Below, piece after piece: positions 9,152 to 22,225 of a stretch of 64,000 nucleotides of DNA (its first letter is position 1; every line of letters starts with the position of its first letter). Under the pieces are notes generated by a model that saw only the letters and a program-made list of their open reading frames with translations, ran no database searches and was not told where the DNA came from. A program made the position numbers and the translations under genes. The DNA is from Symbiodinium natans. Its lineage: Eukaryota > Sar > Dinophyceae > Suessiales > Symbiodiniaceae. Location of the stretch: the NCBI GenBank assembly GCA_905221605.1, contig CAJNDS010002441.1, positions 200,001-264,000 of the forward strand, read 5' to 3'.

Positions 9152-12100
9152 GTTTAGGGTTTAGGGTTTAGGGTTTAGGGTTTAGGGTTTAGGGTTTAGC
9201 GCTTAGGGTTTAGGATTTCGGGTAGAGAGTTAACCGTACAGGTCGAAGACTTGTATAGGTGCGTGGTACGAGTTTGTTGGGAGGCGACTACTTTGCTCTT
9301 TTTTTGGGGGGATTCTACTTGTTGGATCTCCCCAGCAGGTCTCTGGGTAACTAACCCTAAACCCTAGCCCCTAGACCCTAAACCCTAGACCCTAAACCCG
9401 AAACCCTAAACCCTAACCCCCTTCCCCCTCAACCCTAAACCCTCAACCCTCAACCCTAAACCCTAGGGTTTGTTGAGCCGGCAAGGTCGCGACAGGGCAT
9501 GCCATGTCTTCCTGGCAAGGCCGGGTCATTCTTCGGAGCGCTTAAGGGATCTACTCTTAAGATCCTCCCAGGGGTCTGGGTAAGGGAGTGGCAAGTTCGG
9601 GCCGGTGTGCTGCTGCACCACGTGGAAGGAGAGCAAGGCTTGAACTACCTCAACCCACCCCAATTTCCGGCACCCAAAGCACCATCGTCTCGAGATTTTC
9701 ACGTGGACCCAAATATAGGAAAGATCTAAGGCGAGTTACATGGTCCCTTATAATCTGGCCCCTTACCTTCATCAAAGGGCTCCGAAGCATGGGTTGTATA
9801 GGGTATTTCAAGAGGAAAAAAAGGGGGGTCCCCATGTCAGGACCCATGTAGTTATCATTTGGTGAAGAAGTCCCCCTCCATCCCCCGCAAACAAAGAAAA
9901 CACCAAAACAAAAAACACAACTTCCACATAAGGGCAGTAGAGGGATTGCTATCCTTTAATTTCGGGAATCTCTTACGCAAATAGCAGGGAACTTTGTAGA
10001 AGGTATTTACAGGGAAAATAAGCGGGCCCTTACTTTGAGGTTCAGGATACTTATAAACCAATTAGAAGTGCAGTTAAAACCCACTTATAAGACCCCGACC
10101 CCAAACCAAAGCTGGACCTTAACCCTGGGAGCCTTACAACCCCAAAACCCTAAAGCCCCACACCCATCTTTACATTCCCTCTAACCCTAACCCTGAAGCC
10201 CTTAAGCCCCTCACCCTGACCTAAAGACCCTCAAAACCTTTAAGCCCCTTAAAGCCCTTAAGCCCACTAAACCCGAACCCCCGAGCACGAAGCCCCAACC
10301 CCAAACCCTAAACCCCGCAGGAGCCTACTACTAGCAGCGCTCCAACGGTACAGTCAAGGACGTCTTGGGGGTTGTCCGGGTTCAAGGAGGTTTCAGACTT
10401 CGGGTTCTGCGTTTGGGGTTGTGTTATTTGCTGTGTTACCCTAAACCCGAAACCCTATACCCTAAACCCTGAACCCTATACCCTATACCCTAAACCGTAA
10501 ACCCCCAAGTGCAGAATTCAGTTCTTGCTCGTGTGTGGGAGGGAGGGAGGGTGGGTACTTGAGCGAGTTCCCATCCAGGGCTCCGACAGTTGGATCTACC
10601 TCTCCCTAAACCCCAAACCCTCAACCCTAGGCCCTAAACCCTAAACCCTAAACCCTAAACCCTAAACCCTAAACCCTAAACCCTAAACCCTAAACCCTAA
10701 ACCCTAAACCTAAACCCTAAAAACCCTAAACCCTGAACCTTAAAGGAGCCAGAGTCCACTATAGGGGACTCGCTGAGCCCTATCAGGGTTTCTGGTCCAA
10801 CCCTAAACCTAAACCCTAAAACCCTAAAACCCTCAAACCCCAAAACCCTAAACCCTCAATCCTAAAAACCCTATCAGGGATTGTAGTTTCGGGTATATAA
10901 CCTCCATTTTTAAGTGTCATGGAGTCCGCAAGGTCCAATATGCTCAGTTCTCTAGAATGTCGTCCCTTTTGGGGTTCCAATTATAAGGCGGCCCCTCATG
11001 TTCAGCGTACCCAATAGGGGACCATAATGTAGAGAACTCACCATATTCCAATCTCCAGCAGACTTACAGTTTTGCATGCTAAGCCCCACTCCACCAGTTC
11101 TTCCTACAGGATGATATCCCCTCTACATAGCCCTTCAAGACACGACACGATTGGGTAGCAAGCAAGATACGGGGTATGTCCTCGATCACCCAGAATGACA
11201 TGGGGTTTGATTTTTTTGTTTCCAAGGAGATACAGGGAACCCCAGGCACCATGTAGAAACGAGAGATACCATATATGTATAACTATATATATATATATAA
11301 GTACATATATATATATATGGAGTGTGTTTTCATTATTTATGAGGAGTCAATGCGCCAGCAGGCATATAAATCCCAGCACCGCCTTGAAATCTGACCGTCA
11401 TGGAGCCTCACTCTGTGGTGCTTTACTGTAACTTTAGATCCTTAGCCTTTTTGGGTTTATAGGTTTTTTTAGTACGGCAGCTAAAAAAATCAAAATTATA
11501 GCTACCCTGCGAAGTGCAGCCAAGCTCAGGACCGTGTCGCAGCGCGGAGATATCCGCCCACCTCCTGGCGGTACTTCTAAAGCCGCTGGGCGCAGCCTAC
11601 CTAAAGCCGCAAGCCCTGAGTTTCCCCGAAACCCTAAACCCTAAACCCTACACCCCAATACACCCTAAACCCTGAACTCTGAACCCTAAACCCTAAACCC
11701 TAAACCCTAAACCCTAAACCCTAAACCCTAAACCTAAACCCTAAACCCTAAAATCTAACCCTAAACCCTAAACCCTACCTAAACCCTAGATCGCCTAAGC
11801 AGTAGCCCTAAGCTCCCAAGTCCTCTGCGGTCCAGGGGCCGAACCTATGAAAGCCTAACCCCCCCCCCCCCCCCCCCGCCATACGTCTCACAACCTTAAA
11901 CCCTAAACCTTGAACCCTAAACCCTAAACCCTAAACCCTGGTTCTGAGCAGGGAATGAGGAAATGAGGTACTTTATACCACCCTATATACCTACTTTTGG
12001 GCCATTCTTAGAAACCCGAAGCCTTGAACCCCAAACCCTCAACCCTAAACCCTTGAAACGGGGATCTGCCTTTGTGGGATCCTCCCGAGGGGACCTGGGC

Positions 12101-13832
12101 CCTGCAGGCTTGGTGAGGATGCACAAGCTGTACAGGGCGTCCTGGCCGAGTCGTCTGCAGGCTGGGGGTACGGAACCCCTGAACCTTCAACCCTAAACCC
12201 CTAACAACCCTAAAACCCTAAACCTTCAACCCCTAAACCTAAACCACTACACCCTAAATGTGATAAGGTTTGGTGTTTTAACAAAAGCTTGTTGGGGGGT
12301 GAAGACTTTGAAGCCACCCTGTGCAGCGGTTTATCGACTTGTTCCAGTGTAGGTACAGTAGGGCCTTGGGATATTTTACCTTATCCTTTCTTGGGTTAAA
12401 TTTCAAGAGGTTCATATTTAGGAATAGTTTTCAGCGGGTTTTATGGGCCCTCCTAGCAGTTGGTGCTCTTGGACCGAAACGCAACGATGGCCCAGCACCC
12501 TAATAGACGAGATGCAATTGTCATAGTTGGCCGCCAGACTCGTTGGAGGTGTGCAACCCCCATGTGCCCGGTGCGAAGGGCATGAAGGCTGCTTTCCCTA
12601 GCCCCCTAGAGCCCTAAGCCCGTTACTTCCCTAAACCCCAAAACCCTAAACCCGAAACCCTAAACCCTAAACCCTAAACCCTGCAACCCTGCAACCCTGT
12701 AACCCTTGAGTCGATGGCCTTTGGCAGGTTTTTTTGGCGGCTATGTCCCGAGCGATCCGGTAGTGAATGGACCAGGTGCGATGAGTTGGAGGGTTTCCGG
12801 GTGCAGGGCTCTGGGAGTTTGGGGTTCAGGGTTGAGGTGGCAGTTTTAGGGTGGCAGTTGAGGGCAGGGGTTGTATGTGGTTTGAGGTTTGTGCAGCTTA
12901 TAGGGTTTATGTTCTTAGGGGGTCATAGGGTTTAGGGTTGATATGTTCAGAGAAAGATCTCTACAAATCATAACTGGTTCCCTATTCTTATCTGCCTGAC
13001 TTATTTTGCCTGGCACCCCCGAGCAGGAAGGAAACTACATAGCTGTTTCAACAAGCTTTCGCTACAGACATGTCATTGGCGACATAAATTCCCACCGGCC
13101 ACGATGCCTGGGTAACCCTAAACCCTAAGCCCTAAAACCCTAAACCCTAAATCTGCCCTGAAGACTACCCCCCCCCCCCCCCCCCCCCCACACAACCTCA
13201 CCTCAACTGAGCCTTCACTGTTTGTCGTTTGGATGGCAGCCGAAACCCTACCTGCGACCCCCCCCCCCCCCCCCCCCCCCCCGCCCCGATCGAAGTCACC
13301 TTTGCATACATGCGGTACGTACATACATGAGTATAATTGCACGTATAAGTTTCAAACAATAAATGGGCAATAAATGGGTAGTGTTCTCTGCGTGTATTTG
13401 GCAAGAATACATAAATCAATAAATATAAATATGAATATAATTATAGATGTAAATGTAAATATAAATCAATAAGTAAGTAAATATATATATATATATATAT
13501 TTTTAAAAAACTAATATAAATGTAAAGACAAAGACAAATATGAATATGAATATAAATATAAATATGAATATAAGTATAAATATTACCAATATGGATATGA
13601 ACATAAACAGATATATATATATATATATACATATATACATACATACATATATGTATATGTGTTGTCTAACCCTAAGTCCTGAACCCTAAACCTTGAACCA
13701 TCAACCCTACTGAACGAATAAATGCATAAACGATATAAGACAATGTGTATATATATATATATATAAACTTACATAAACAAATACATGAACAGACGAATGC
13801 GGAAATAAATAAGTGTATATATATACATATAC

Positions 13833-13865
<33 letters not shown>

Positions 13866-15084
13866 CATAAGGCCTAGGGCGTGGCTCCCAGAAGTGGGAG
13901 GTAAGCTGTGCACAGGTAATCCTTGCAAGCCCTGAGAGGGTGGCCTCGAAGCCGTAAACCCCAAGCCTGTAGGGGTTTGGGGTTTAGGGTTTAGGGGTTT
14001 GGCATTTAGGGATTTAGGGGTTTCGGGATTTAGGGGTTTGGGGTTTCGGGTTTGGGGTGTAGGGTTTTAGGGCTTCGTGTTCGAGATGTTTCTTGCGGCA
14101 ACTTCCACTGTTGACCGCAGCCGTCGCAGCTCACGGCGTTGTCATTCTTGCCGACCACCTTGGCCCACAACCCACGCCTCAGGCGGACCATTCGGACAGC
14201 ATTTGGGTTTAGGGTTTGGGGTTTGGGGTTTGGGGTTTGGGGTTTGGGGTTTAGGGTTTAGGGTTTGGTCTCGGGCTGAACTACCTTGGGGAGGAACTGA
14301 ACCCAAACAAGAATGTATGGTCCATGGTCCATACAGGCCTTATTCCCACGCTCGTGGAAGCTTGGGGGATTCATTTTGTTTGGCTTAAGCTAGGCCCTGA
14401 ACCTTAAACCCTAAACCCTAAACCCCTTCAAAAACCCGCAAACCGCAAACCTCAAACCGGCCTCCGCTTCGGGATTGGGTCCCCTTAAACCGGCAAGCGG
14501 CGCTTCTTCTGAAACAGGTAGAACGTTCTCAAGTATTTGAAGCAGAATGATGATGTGAGAGTTCCCCGCAATCCTAGTGTCGGGCTGGTGCCGGGGGGGG
14601 GGGGGGGGGGGGGACCCTAAACCCTAAACCCTAAACCCTAAACCCTAAACCCTAAACCCTAAACCCTAAACCCTAAACCCTAGGGGGGGAGGGGTTCAGG
14701 CTCCTTGACAGGGATGCCAAGTTTTAGGCTCCTCAAGGGTGAGGGGGTTTCCGTTAACAGGGGGGTACCCCTTTTGGGGGGTCCCTTTAAGAGGTGTCTA
14801 TTCGAGTCTATTCTATTTTGGGGTAACACAAGGGCTGTGAAGGGGTTCTTCAACAAGGTCCCTAGAATCCATGAGAGCAACTTTAAATCGATGCAACCAC
14901 TTCAGCTCCAGGGCTCAGGGGTGTGGGGGGGTTTGGGGTCGGATTTCAGGGTTTAGGGTTTAGGGCGTGGGGTTTGGGGTTTAGGGTTTGGGGTTTAGGG
15001 TTTAGGGTTTAGGGTTTAGGGTTTAGGTTTCGGGTTTCGGGTTTAGGGGCTTTTGGGGTTCCAGGGCTTGGCGGCGTTTGTTTG
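9152..15084. other. Repeat-rich stretch with scattered islands; no gene that can be modelled
   Basis: C-tracts at 9354-9470, 10614-10735, 11628-11790, 11895-11940 and 12600-12705 and G-tracts at 9151-9205 and 13970-14080. Foldback elements lie at about 9863-9990 and 12358-12455. Poly-C runs lie at 13168-13190 and 13259-13282, and AT-rich microsatellites at 11265-11320 and 13440-13870. Islands with exon-like edges include 10321-10390, 12110-12168, 12712-12793 and 14083-14202. In the last, the minus strand reads VSCDGCGQQWKLP, slightly like a CW zinc finger, but its edges lack good splice sites. Reading frames cannot be chosen. Confidence 0.4.
13441..13870. repeat. AT-rich degenerate microsatellite block
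   Basis: Runs of TA dinucleotides and interspersed AAATATAAATATGAATATAA-type units with two internal non-repeat breaks. The Tyr/Ile-rich open frames here are translations of the microsatellite, not genes. Confidence 0.9.
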
Positions 15085-15822
15085 TCAGTAGGCTTTCGAG
15101 TACTTGTCCTTCCCCGACCCGAAGACCTAGCAGCATCATCAGAGTAAGATTGGCAGTAGGAATGGTACTGACAATGCATATGTATATAACAGATATACAT
15201 ACACATACATACACATACATACATACATGCATACATACATACATACATACATACATACATACACATATACATATACATATAATATATATATATATATATG
15301 TAAATCTGTGTAAAAATGTATGTATGCATGTATATATATATATATATATGTATATATCATTGAATGCATCAATGACAATAGCGAGCTTCATCTTTTCTGC
15401 TACTGTACCCGAGAGCACCAGCGGCTTCTGAGACGAGGCCGCCGAAGAATGGAGCCTCAAATCAGGCGGGCGTATTTGTGAAGGTTTGACATGGGGTTTA
15501 GGGTTTCGGGTTTGGAGTTTAGGGTTTGGGGTTTAGGGTTTGGGTTTTGGGCCGGTTGAGGTTTTTGGGTTTAGGGTTTAGAGATTGAGGTTCAGGGTGA
15601 ACTCTGACAAGCCCCAATTTCGTCGTCCCTCGTTGCTCAAGCTCTCCTGAACATGGACAGGAGCTGGCTGATTCCTTTCTTGCATATTTGGAAACCCTAA
15701 ACCCTAAACCCTAAACTAGGCCCCAAACCCTAAACCCTCGACCCTGGACCCAGCAGGGGGTTGGACACGACATTCGGCCAGGCAGTTTCAGGCATCAAGT
15801 GGTGGCTTTCGCCTGCCGTTGA
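15085..15822 (-). CDS. Unknown gene, 3' part on the minus strand (four small exons)
   Basis: Proposed exons, in transcript order: 15822-15750, 15674-15643, 15427-15359, 15126-15085. Phases agree at all three joins. The product segment reads ...AWPNVVSNPLL-G-ISQLLSMFRR-KPLVLSGTVAEKMKLAIV...FN-VFGSGKDKYSKAY and stops. The last exon has G or C at 12 of 13 third codon positions. Donors would be GT (GTCCAGGGTCGAGGG), GC (GCTTGAGC) and GA (GATATATA), all followed by AG acceptors; GC and GA donors are reported for dinoflagellates. The plus strand of 15756-15851 is also open with splice-like edges, so strand is not certain. No domain recognised. Confidence 0.4.
15185..15355. repeat. CATA/TA microsatellite inside a candidate intron
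   Basis: ACAT tetranucleotide and TA dinucleotide runs. They would lie in the intron between 15359 and 15126 of the minus-strand gene model. Confidence 0.9.
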
Positions 15823-18800
15823 CTTTCAGGCACGTGGTGCTGGGATCTTGGGTCTAGGGTTTCCTCGCACCCCTCTCCCCTGACCCCAAGGAGCAAAGAC
15901 ACATGAATCATCGGCATATACCATACAAAGTCATGACATCAGTATACCATAGTCATAGTCATCGAAACAGAAGCAAAGCCAACGTCGACGTCTCGGGGTT
16001 TGTCAGGGCCAGAGTAGCTCCAGGCCGTCCCAGAAGTCTGGCCCTAGTTAACCCTTGGGGACGGTTCCCTAAACCTTAAACCCTAAACCCTAAACCCTAA
16101 ACCCTAAACTTTTGGGATGAAACCCGAAAAGTCCCGGGGATTGGGGAGTGGAGGGCTGTCGGTTGTATGGTTCTGATTGGGAATTCCAGGTCAGTTCTGC
16201 CTACGTGTGCTGCAGGTGAGTGTTTGGGGTTTACTGTAGGGTTTAGGGTTTTGGGTTTAGGGTTTAGGGCTTAGGGTTTAGGGTTTAGGGTTTAGGGTTT
16301 AGGGTACATGCCACGCCTGGCTCATACTTTTTGGAGCAGAACTGGTGGTAATCACTGACGGAGCCCTCACTCCTTGATCCCAAACCCTAGACCCTAAACC
16401 CTAAACCCCTAAACCCCTAAACCCCTAAACCCCTACACCCCTAAACCCCTAAACCTCTAAACCCCTAAACCCCTAAACCCCTAAACCCCTAAACCCTAAA
16501 CCCCAAACGGGTATTTGAAGGTGTCGGTCCCCTAAACCCTAAACCCTAAACCCTAAACCCTAAACCCTAAACCCTAAACCCTAAACCCTAAACCCTAAAC
16601 CCTAAACCCTAAACCCTAAACCCTAAACCCTAAACCCCCAAAGCCCTGGAGTTGCAAACCTAAACTCCGAATTCCCTGAGCTGGAGACTCGTCAATCCAC
16701 CGACGACAGGTCTCAAAGCATTGAAAAGCGGGGTTTAGGGTTTAGAGTTTAGGGTTTAGGGTTTTAGGTTTTAGGGTTTAGGGTGAAGGTAGGCCCACTG
16801 GAGCCCTGAAAGAGGCTCCTCAGCGCTGGCGCCTTTTCATTGCTTCTCCTGGGGATGATATCCATTGGCTTGCTGCTGGCCTTGAGATAAGGTTCGACAG
16901 CAGTAAACGGATCCCAATGAGAACCCAAACGCGGAACCCTAAAAACATAGTAACCTAGTAGGATATTATATATATATATATAACAAGGGAAGATAAGCAC
17001 CCTTGTAGGCGTACTCCTATGATGTTCCTGCTATGTTCTTGGGGTTCCCTGTTTGGGGTTCCTATTGAAGTCCCTTGAAACAAAGCCCCTCACCCCCCTC
17101 AATGTTCACTTCTACACCCCTATAACCCAAAGCCCTAGTCCTCAAACCGTGGTGCATTTGAGGAAGGAGCCAGAAAATGATCCACATTGATGACATATGA
17201 GCTTTCGCAATACATACTCTTGTGGATGGTTGCAGGCAGACGAACCGGAATGTTGTTACTAGTGGACTGGAACCTTCTGGGTGGTTATTCTACGTAGGCT
17301 AGCTAGAGATATTGCTGGTCACAACCTTATTAGGATAACTCATGATGAACCTTCATGTACTTTGCTTGGCACCTGAGGCCGAAGCCTAAACAAGTCTCTG
17401 CCATAGTCCCCAAGCCCAGTAAACTCTATACTGCCTGCGCGCCATAAGCTTTGACACCCCCCAACCCCCCCCCCCCCCCCCCCCCCCGAAACTCCCCCAA
17501 GCCCAAATAAACACCCTAAACATCTCACAAACCCAATTCCCCCACCGCCCCGCCCCTCGACAGCCGAGCAGCCGTTTAGAGGCCTGAAACCACGGGTCTT
17601 GCGACTGGAGCTTGTTCTCAATTAGAGAACACTTGCAGATGCCTCTTGCACTAGGATCTCTCCTAAAGCCTCCCAGACAGGAGATCCTCCTAAAACCCCA
17701 AAACCACAAAACCCCCAAACCCCAACACCCCGAAACCCCTAAACCCCCAAAATCCCGAAACCCTAAACCCTAAGCCCTGAACCCTAAGCCCTAAACCCTA
17801 AACCCTGAACCCTAAACCCTAAACCCTAAACCCTGAACCCTAAACCCTAAACCCTAAGCCGGAAACTGAGGTACAACGCCATCCCAGAGGCCAGCAAGGA
17901 CACCACAGTACAGGAACTCCTGCTTCTTGGCCGGCTAAGGTTGAGGCTACAGGGCCCCTTTGGGGTTTAGGGTTTGGGGTTTAGGGTTTAGGGTTCGGGG
18001 TTTAGGGTTTAGGCTTTCTGCAAACTGCCACCTCAATGTCAGGCCTCCTTCATCACAACCGCGCAGCTTTCCAGGTCATGCAGGAACGTTCTAGTTGTCT
18101 AACTTATACCCTCAATCAGGAACTTCCATGGTTGATGCTCTTTCCTTTATAAATTATATTTAAATTTTACACCTGGAATCTATCAATCTATCAGGGGTAT
18201 AAGGCACCACCAAGTGCGGACATACACAGAAAAGCTGCCTTAAAACTCTCCTTAACTCCTTATAGCCCTAGTAACTAATGTCCCGTAGTAAGGAAGATGT
18301 ATCCCAGTAAGCCCTAAACCCTAAACCCTAAACCCTAAACCAATGAGGTGGTACATTCCTTTTTTAAAGGGTATTGGGGCTTTCTCGAATCGCTCCTCAG
18401 AAGCCCTGCGAAATAAGAGCTCTTACAGGCTTCAGGCCTAGGGTTGAGGGTTGAGGGTTTAGGGTTAGGGTTTGGTGTTTAGGGTTTGGGGTTTAGGGTT
18501 TAGGGTTTAGGGTTTAGGGTTTAGGGGTCAGCAGTCCTGCCAGGTTCCTCATGGCCTGCCTGATGATGCTGTTTGGCTGCTTGCGCATGAGCTCAATTCA
18601 GCGATGTTGGGATTGTCTTGTTATTCCCTAACCCCTAAACCCTAAACTCTAAACCCTAAACCCTAAACCCCGAACCCTAAGCCCGGCCCTAAACCCTAAA
18701 CCCTAAGCCCAAAAACCCTGAACCCTAAACCCTAAACCCCAGCCCTCACACTCCATTCTGATAATGAGGTCCTCGACCTCGACGCAGCCTTGAGCCATCT

Positions 18801-18940
18801 TTATAGGGTTCTTAAGAGAGGGGGCGTTCAAGGGGGGTATGTAACCCACAGTTCCCTAATACTCCCCACTACTCCCTAAGGCTCCTTAAGCTTCGCTAGG
18901 TACCTATCCCCCATGAACCCCTCTCCCTCTCATCTTGTAG
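15823..18940. other. Telomeric tracts with several exon-like islands, strand unresolved
   Basis: Islands at 16119-16215 (ends CTGCAG|GTGAGTG), 16640-16732 (ends CGGG|GTTTAGGG), 17858-17962, 18546-18620 and 18742-18803 have splice-like edges and stop-free frames. At 17858 both strands are open with similar third-position bias. At 18546 the plus strand (LPDDAVWLLAHELNSAMLG) and the minus strand (MRKQPNSIIRQAMRNLAGL) are both open. These probably belong to genes flanking this stretch. A long C-tract fills 16378-16640 and a poly-C run lies near 17466-17487. Confidence 0.4.
16378..16640. repeat. Long interstitial CCCTAAA tract
   Basis: Two blocks: CCCCTAAA 8-mer variants (about 16396-16500), then near-perfect CCCTAAA from about 16531. 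An island with exon-like ends follows, and a TTTAGGG tract begins at 16733. Confidence 0.95.
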
Positions 18941-21900
18941 ACCTTGCAGACAGCGGCAGCTGGGAGGGCTCAGGGTTGTTTGTTTGGTTGTTGGAAATGG
19001 GATCATGTAGGTACTTGATGTATGGCCTGAACTTCCTTGCTGTTCGTCATATTGCCTTTGACATGTATAGATGCCCTTTGTCGTATGTGCACGCATGCAA
19101 TATCAGGAGGCCCTTTCACATGGATGGGGATTGAGTGGGGTGTTAGTGTGGAGTGGAGTTGAATGGCGTCTGCAGACAAGTGGCGTGCAGAAAAGTGAAG
19201 CGGAGAAGAGTGCAGTAAAGGAAGAAGTCGAGTACAGATTTTTCAAATCGGACTAGATATGCTCCAGCACGTCGCACTGGCAGCAAAACTACAAGAAGGG
19301 ACCGGAGCCAATTTTCCAGTATACCTTTCTCCAGAAGCCAAAATATATAGATACCTTAAGTATCCTGCATACTAGAAACCCCTAAATACCCTTCATGCCC
19401 TAAGTACTCTGTGTATCCTCTAAATGCCCTTCATAATCTTAAGAACTCTAATTATCCTCTAAAAACCCTTCACGCCCTCAGTACTCTAAGTATCCCCGCA
19501 GTAATTGCCTTTCACAGAAGTGTACTCTAAGTATCCCCTAAATGCCCTTCATACCCAATGTCAGTACTCTAAGTCTCCTCCCTAGTTTTACCCTTCATAC
19601 CCTAAGTACTCTAAGTATCCTCAAGATTCACCCTAAACCCTAAACCCCAAACCCCAAACCCCAAACCCTAAACCCTAAACCCTCAACCCTAAATCCTGAG
19701 GGCTTGGATGGCCCTGGTGCGCTGTCAGCTCTACAAGCAGTCTGCTTGGTGGACCACTGACGCCTGGCTTCCCTCCGTTCCCCCCAAGGCTAGGGTTTAG
19801 GGTTTAGGGTTTAGGGTTTAGGGTTTAGGGTTTAGGGTTTAGGGTTTAGGGTTTAGGGTTTAGGGTTTCGGGCTTAGGGTTTAGGGTTTAGGGTTCAGGG
19901 TGCGGGGTTTCCAAACCGTCCCCGCCGACTCCTTGAGGTGTTAGCTTCTCAGGGGGGAGGTTGGGGGGGGGGGGGGATCCTATGATGTCATCAACTGAGC
20001 AAGTACAGCAACCCTAAACCCTAAACCCTAAACCCTAAACCCTAAGCCCATTCAGTTCCCTGGTGACGCAAGTGGGTGCGACATGGGCATCTCCCAAAAT
20101 AGGGGCCCCTTTTATAACCCCAAAAAGGGTGCCCTATTTTCGGAAACCCCCGCATTGCTATCAGACATCATGAGCCCTTCGCACACCCCCGCATGCCCGT
20201 TACCTGGCTCGGGCCGGCCCTCCACGTAAGAAGGCCTTGTAACATGTATTAGGACCCGGAGTAGGCCCTTATTTCCTTTTTTTAGGGTTGGGCTTCCCTT
20301 ATCATTTCCTTCAAGCCCCTGGGAGGTTTAGCGGCTAGGGTTTGTGGTTTAGGGCTTAGGGCGACAGAATCAACCGAGACAAGGCCGCAGCACTGCTGCC
20401 TATGTACATTTGCAATGGGCTGATTGTTGTTAACCCTAGACCCTAAACCCTAATACCTGAACCCTAAACTCTAAACCCTAATCAGGAAGAGCTCAGGGAC
20501 ATGAGGCCAGTGCAGGAGCACATGCCTCGTGGCTGCAAGATGCTAGGGTCCTATGCCGTCCTTCGAGCCGTTGAGGCTTCGGGGTTTGCGGTTTGCCTCG
20601 CCCCTCAATCTTACTATGTCTTGTTGTTAAGGGGAGCAGGGGGGGGAAGCCCTAAACCCTAAGCCCAAACCCTAAACCCTTAGTTTGCTGAGTAACAAGT
20701 TCCCATCAGCAGCCGAAGCGTTTAGGGTTTCTATCTCCACAGGTGGGGGGCTAAATGAGACTCCGGAGCGCGCGAACTTTCTGGTTAAGGATTTAGGGTT
20801 TAGGGTTTAGGGGCTGCACAACTGCCAGAACAAGCAGGTAATATAGTGCCCTTAATAATTAGAATGGGAATTTTGGGTTATTATAGCATACTTAGTTTTC
20901 AAGGGGCTATGCGTAATTATTCCGACCCCTATACTAGTAGCTGGCGGGTATGGCTTGAGGGAGTCTTAGTTGGCTATTCAGACTTTAGGGATTTTGCCTG
21001 GATCCTGTCTATTGCAGTTCCTCTTTGGCGGTGCCTACAATGAATGGTCTAGATCTAGGGCGGGTTTAAGCGGGGGGTTCTAAAGTCCATCTTTGCAGTT
21101 GGTCTGTTGAGGAGATTAGCCTATCCTGAGCCCTTGAAAGCCCTAGATCCTGCCCTACTTCAAGGATTAGGGGACTTAGGAAGTAGGGTCATTATTTGGG
21201 CAACTAGAGTTACAATTGCTTATAACCCCTATCAGGGTACTTATATATCCCTACTTACTAAGTCCCATGACCTCCAAAAACAAACCCCCAAGTCTAATCG
21301 GTGTCAGATGGAGGACCCCGAATATAGACCCCCCAAAATAGTAGGATTTCCTTATCATAAGGACCCCGATACGGTTTAGGCTTTAGGGTTTAGGGGTTTA
21401 GGGTTTAGGGTTTAGGGTTTAGGGTTTAGGGTGATTCGGAAACCCCCAGATGGGCCTCGCTGCGCTTCAAGAATCTGGACAAGACGACGCCGGAGCGCCC
21501 GACTCGTCGGCTGAGAGCTTGTTTTGGCCTACGAGTTGCAAGGGTCTAACCCTAAACCCTAAACCCTAAACCCTAAACCTAAACCCTAAACCGCGTTTGG
21601 GGTTCAGGGTCATTAGTGGCCTTTGGATATACGACGAGTAGGTCCTGAAGGAGGCTTAGGGAAGTAACAGCCCTTAGTAGCCCAGTGTCACCCTTTCCCC
21701 TTTTTTGTGGCTCAAGGTGCCCTGATCAAGTCACCAAGCAAAGAAGGGTACGCTGACAGTAACATGGCCTTATAGACCCTAAACCCCCTAAACCGTCTAA
21801 ACCGTCTAAACCGTCTAAACCGTAAACCCTAAAACCCTAAACCCTAAACCCTAAACCCTAAACCCTAACCATACTATGGTTCCTGGGCTACTAAGAGCCA

Positions 21901-22225
21901 GCTTCCGCCCCTTTTTCACCAGGACTTCCGCCTTATGCGCATTCGAGAAGGCTGCTCGCATCCCGTGACTTCATGGCACTTAGCTCTGGGGTTTAGGGTT
22001 TAGGGTTTAGGGTTTAGGGTTTAGGGTTTAGGGTTTAGGGTTTAGGGTTCAGGGTTTAGGGTTTAGGGTTTAGGGTAGGAGCCTATAGTAAGTACAAATG
22101 CTATCCGCTTGCAGCCCCTGTATACTTATGAGATAAGCTCCCCAAATGCGCCTTCTGATGCTGCCGTCGTACAGCCCAACAACCCAGACCCCTGGGAGGA
22201 TCCAAAAGCTAGAGCCCTCAAGTAG
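18941..22225 (+). CDS. Unknown multi-exon gene, 3' part (nine exons, stop at 22225)
   Basis: Proposed exons: 18941-18974, 19701-19794, 20047-20075, 20368-20428, 20486-20583, 20684-20797, 21450-21543, 21923-21990, 22138-22225. All introns are GT...AG and all eight junctions keep phase, giving 226 codons including TAG. The first acceptor follows a strong pyrimidine tract (CTCTCCCTCTCATCTTGTAG). Donors at 19795, 20798 and 21991 are GTTTAGGG. Typical pieces are LVRCQLYKQSAWWTTDAWLP, MLGSYAVLRAVEAS and WASLRFKNLDKTTPERPTRR. Third positions are about 60-70% G/C. No family recognised. The 5' end is missing; it may continue left through 18546-18620. Some islands have other open frames, so single exon edges may be wrong. 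Confidence 0.4.
19365..19625. repeat. Minisatellite, about 40-bp unit
   Basis: Six or so degenerate copies built on TACTCTAAGTATCC, CTAAATGCCCTTCAT and ACCCTAAG. It sits in the intron before the 19701 exon of the gene model. Confidence 0.8.
19795..19905. repeat. Interstitial TTTAGGG tract at an intron 5' end
   Basis: About 14 units beginning exactly at the inferred donor AGG|GTTTAGGG. The 3' end of the same intron (20011-20046) is a CCCTAAA tract, so the intron has inverted telomeric ends. Confidence 0.9.
21161..21283. mobile_element. Foldback element, family B
   Basis: AAGGATTAGGGGACTTAGGA to ACTAAGTCCCATGACCTCCA; lies in an intron of the 18941-22225 gene model, next to a family-C element. 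Confidence 0.75.

Noticed and set aside
14083-14202. CW-type zinc finger exon on the minus strand (VSCDGCGQQWKLP)
   Set aside because: Only part of the motif fits, the first Trp is absent, and neither edge has a proper acceptor or donor in the expected tract geometry.
13441-15378. Tyr/Ile/Val-rich ORFs on the minus strand
   Set aside because: They translate TA and CATA microsatellites.
15756-15851. Plus-strand exon (GIKWWLSPAVDF)
   Set aside because: It is open with splice-like edges, but the minus-strand model through the same bases joins in phase to three more exons and a stop. Kept as an alternative only.
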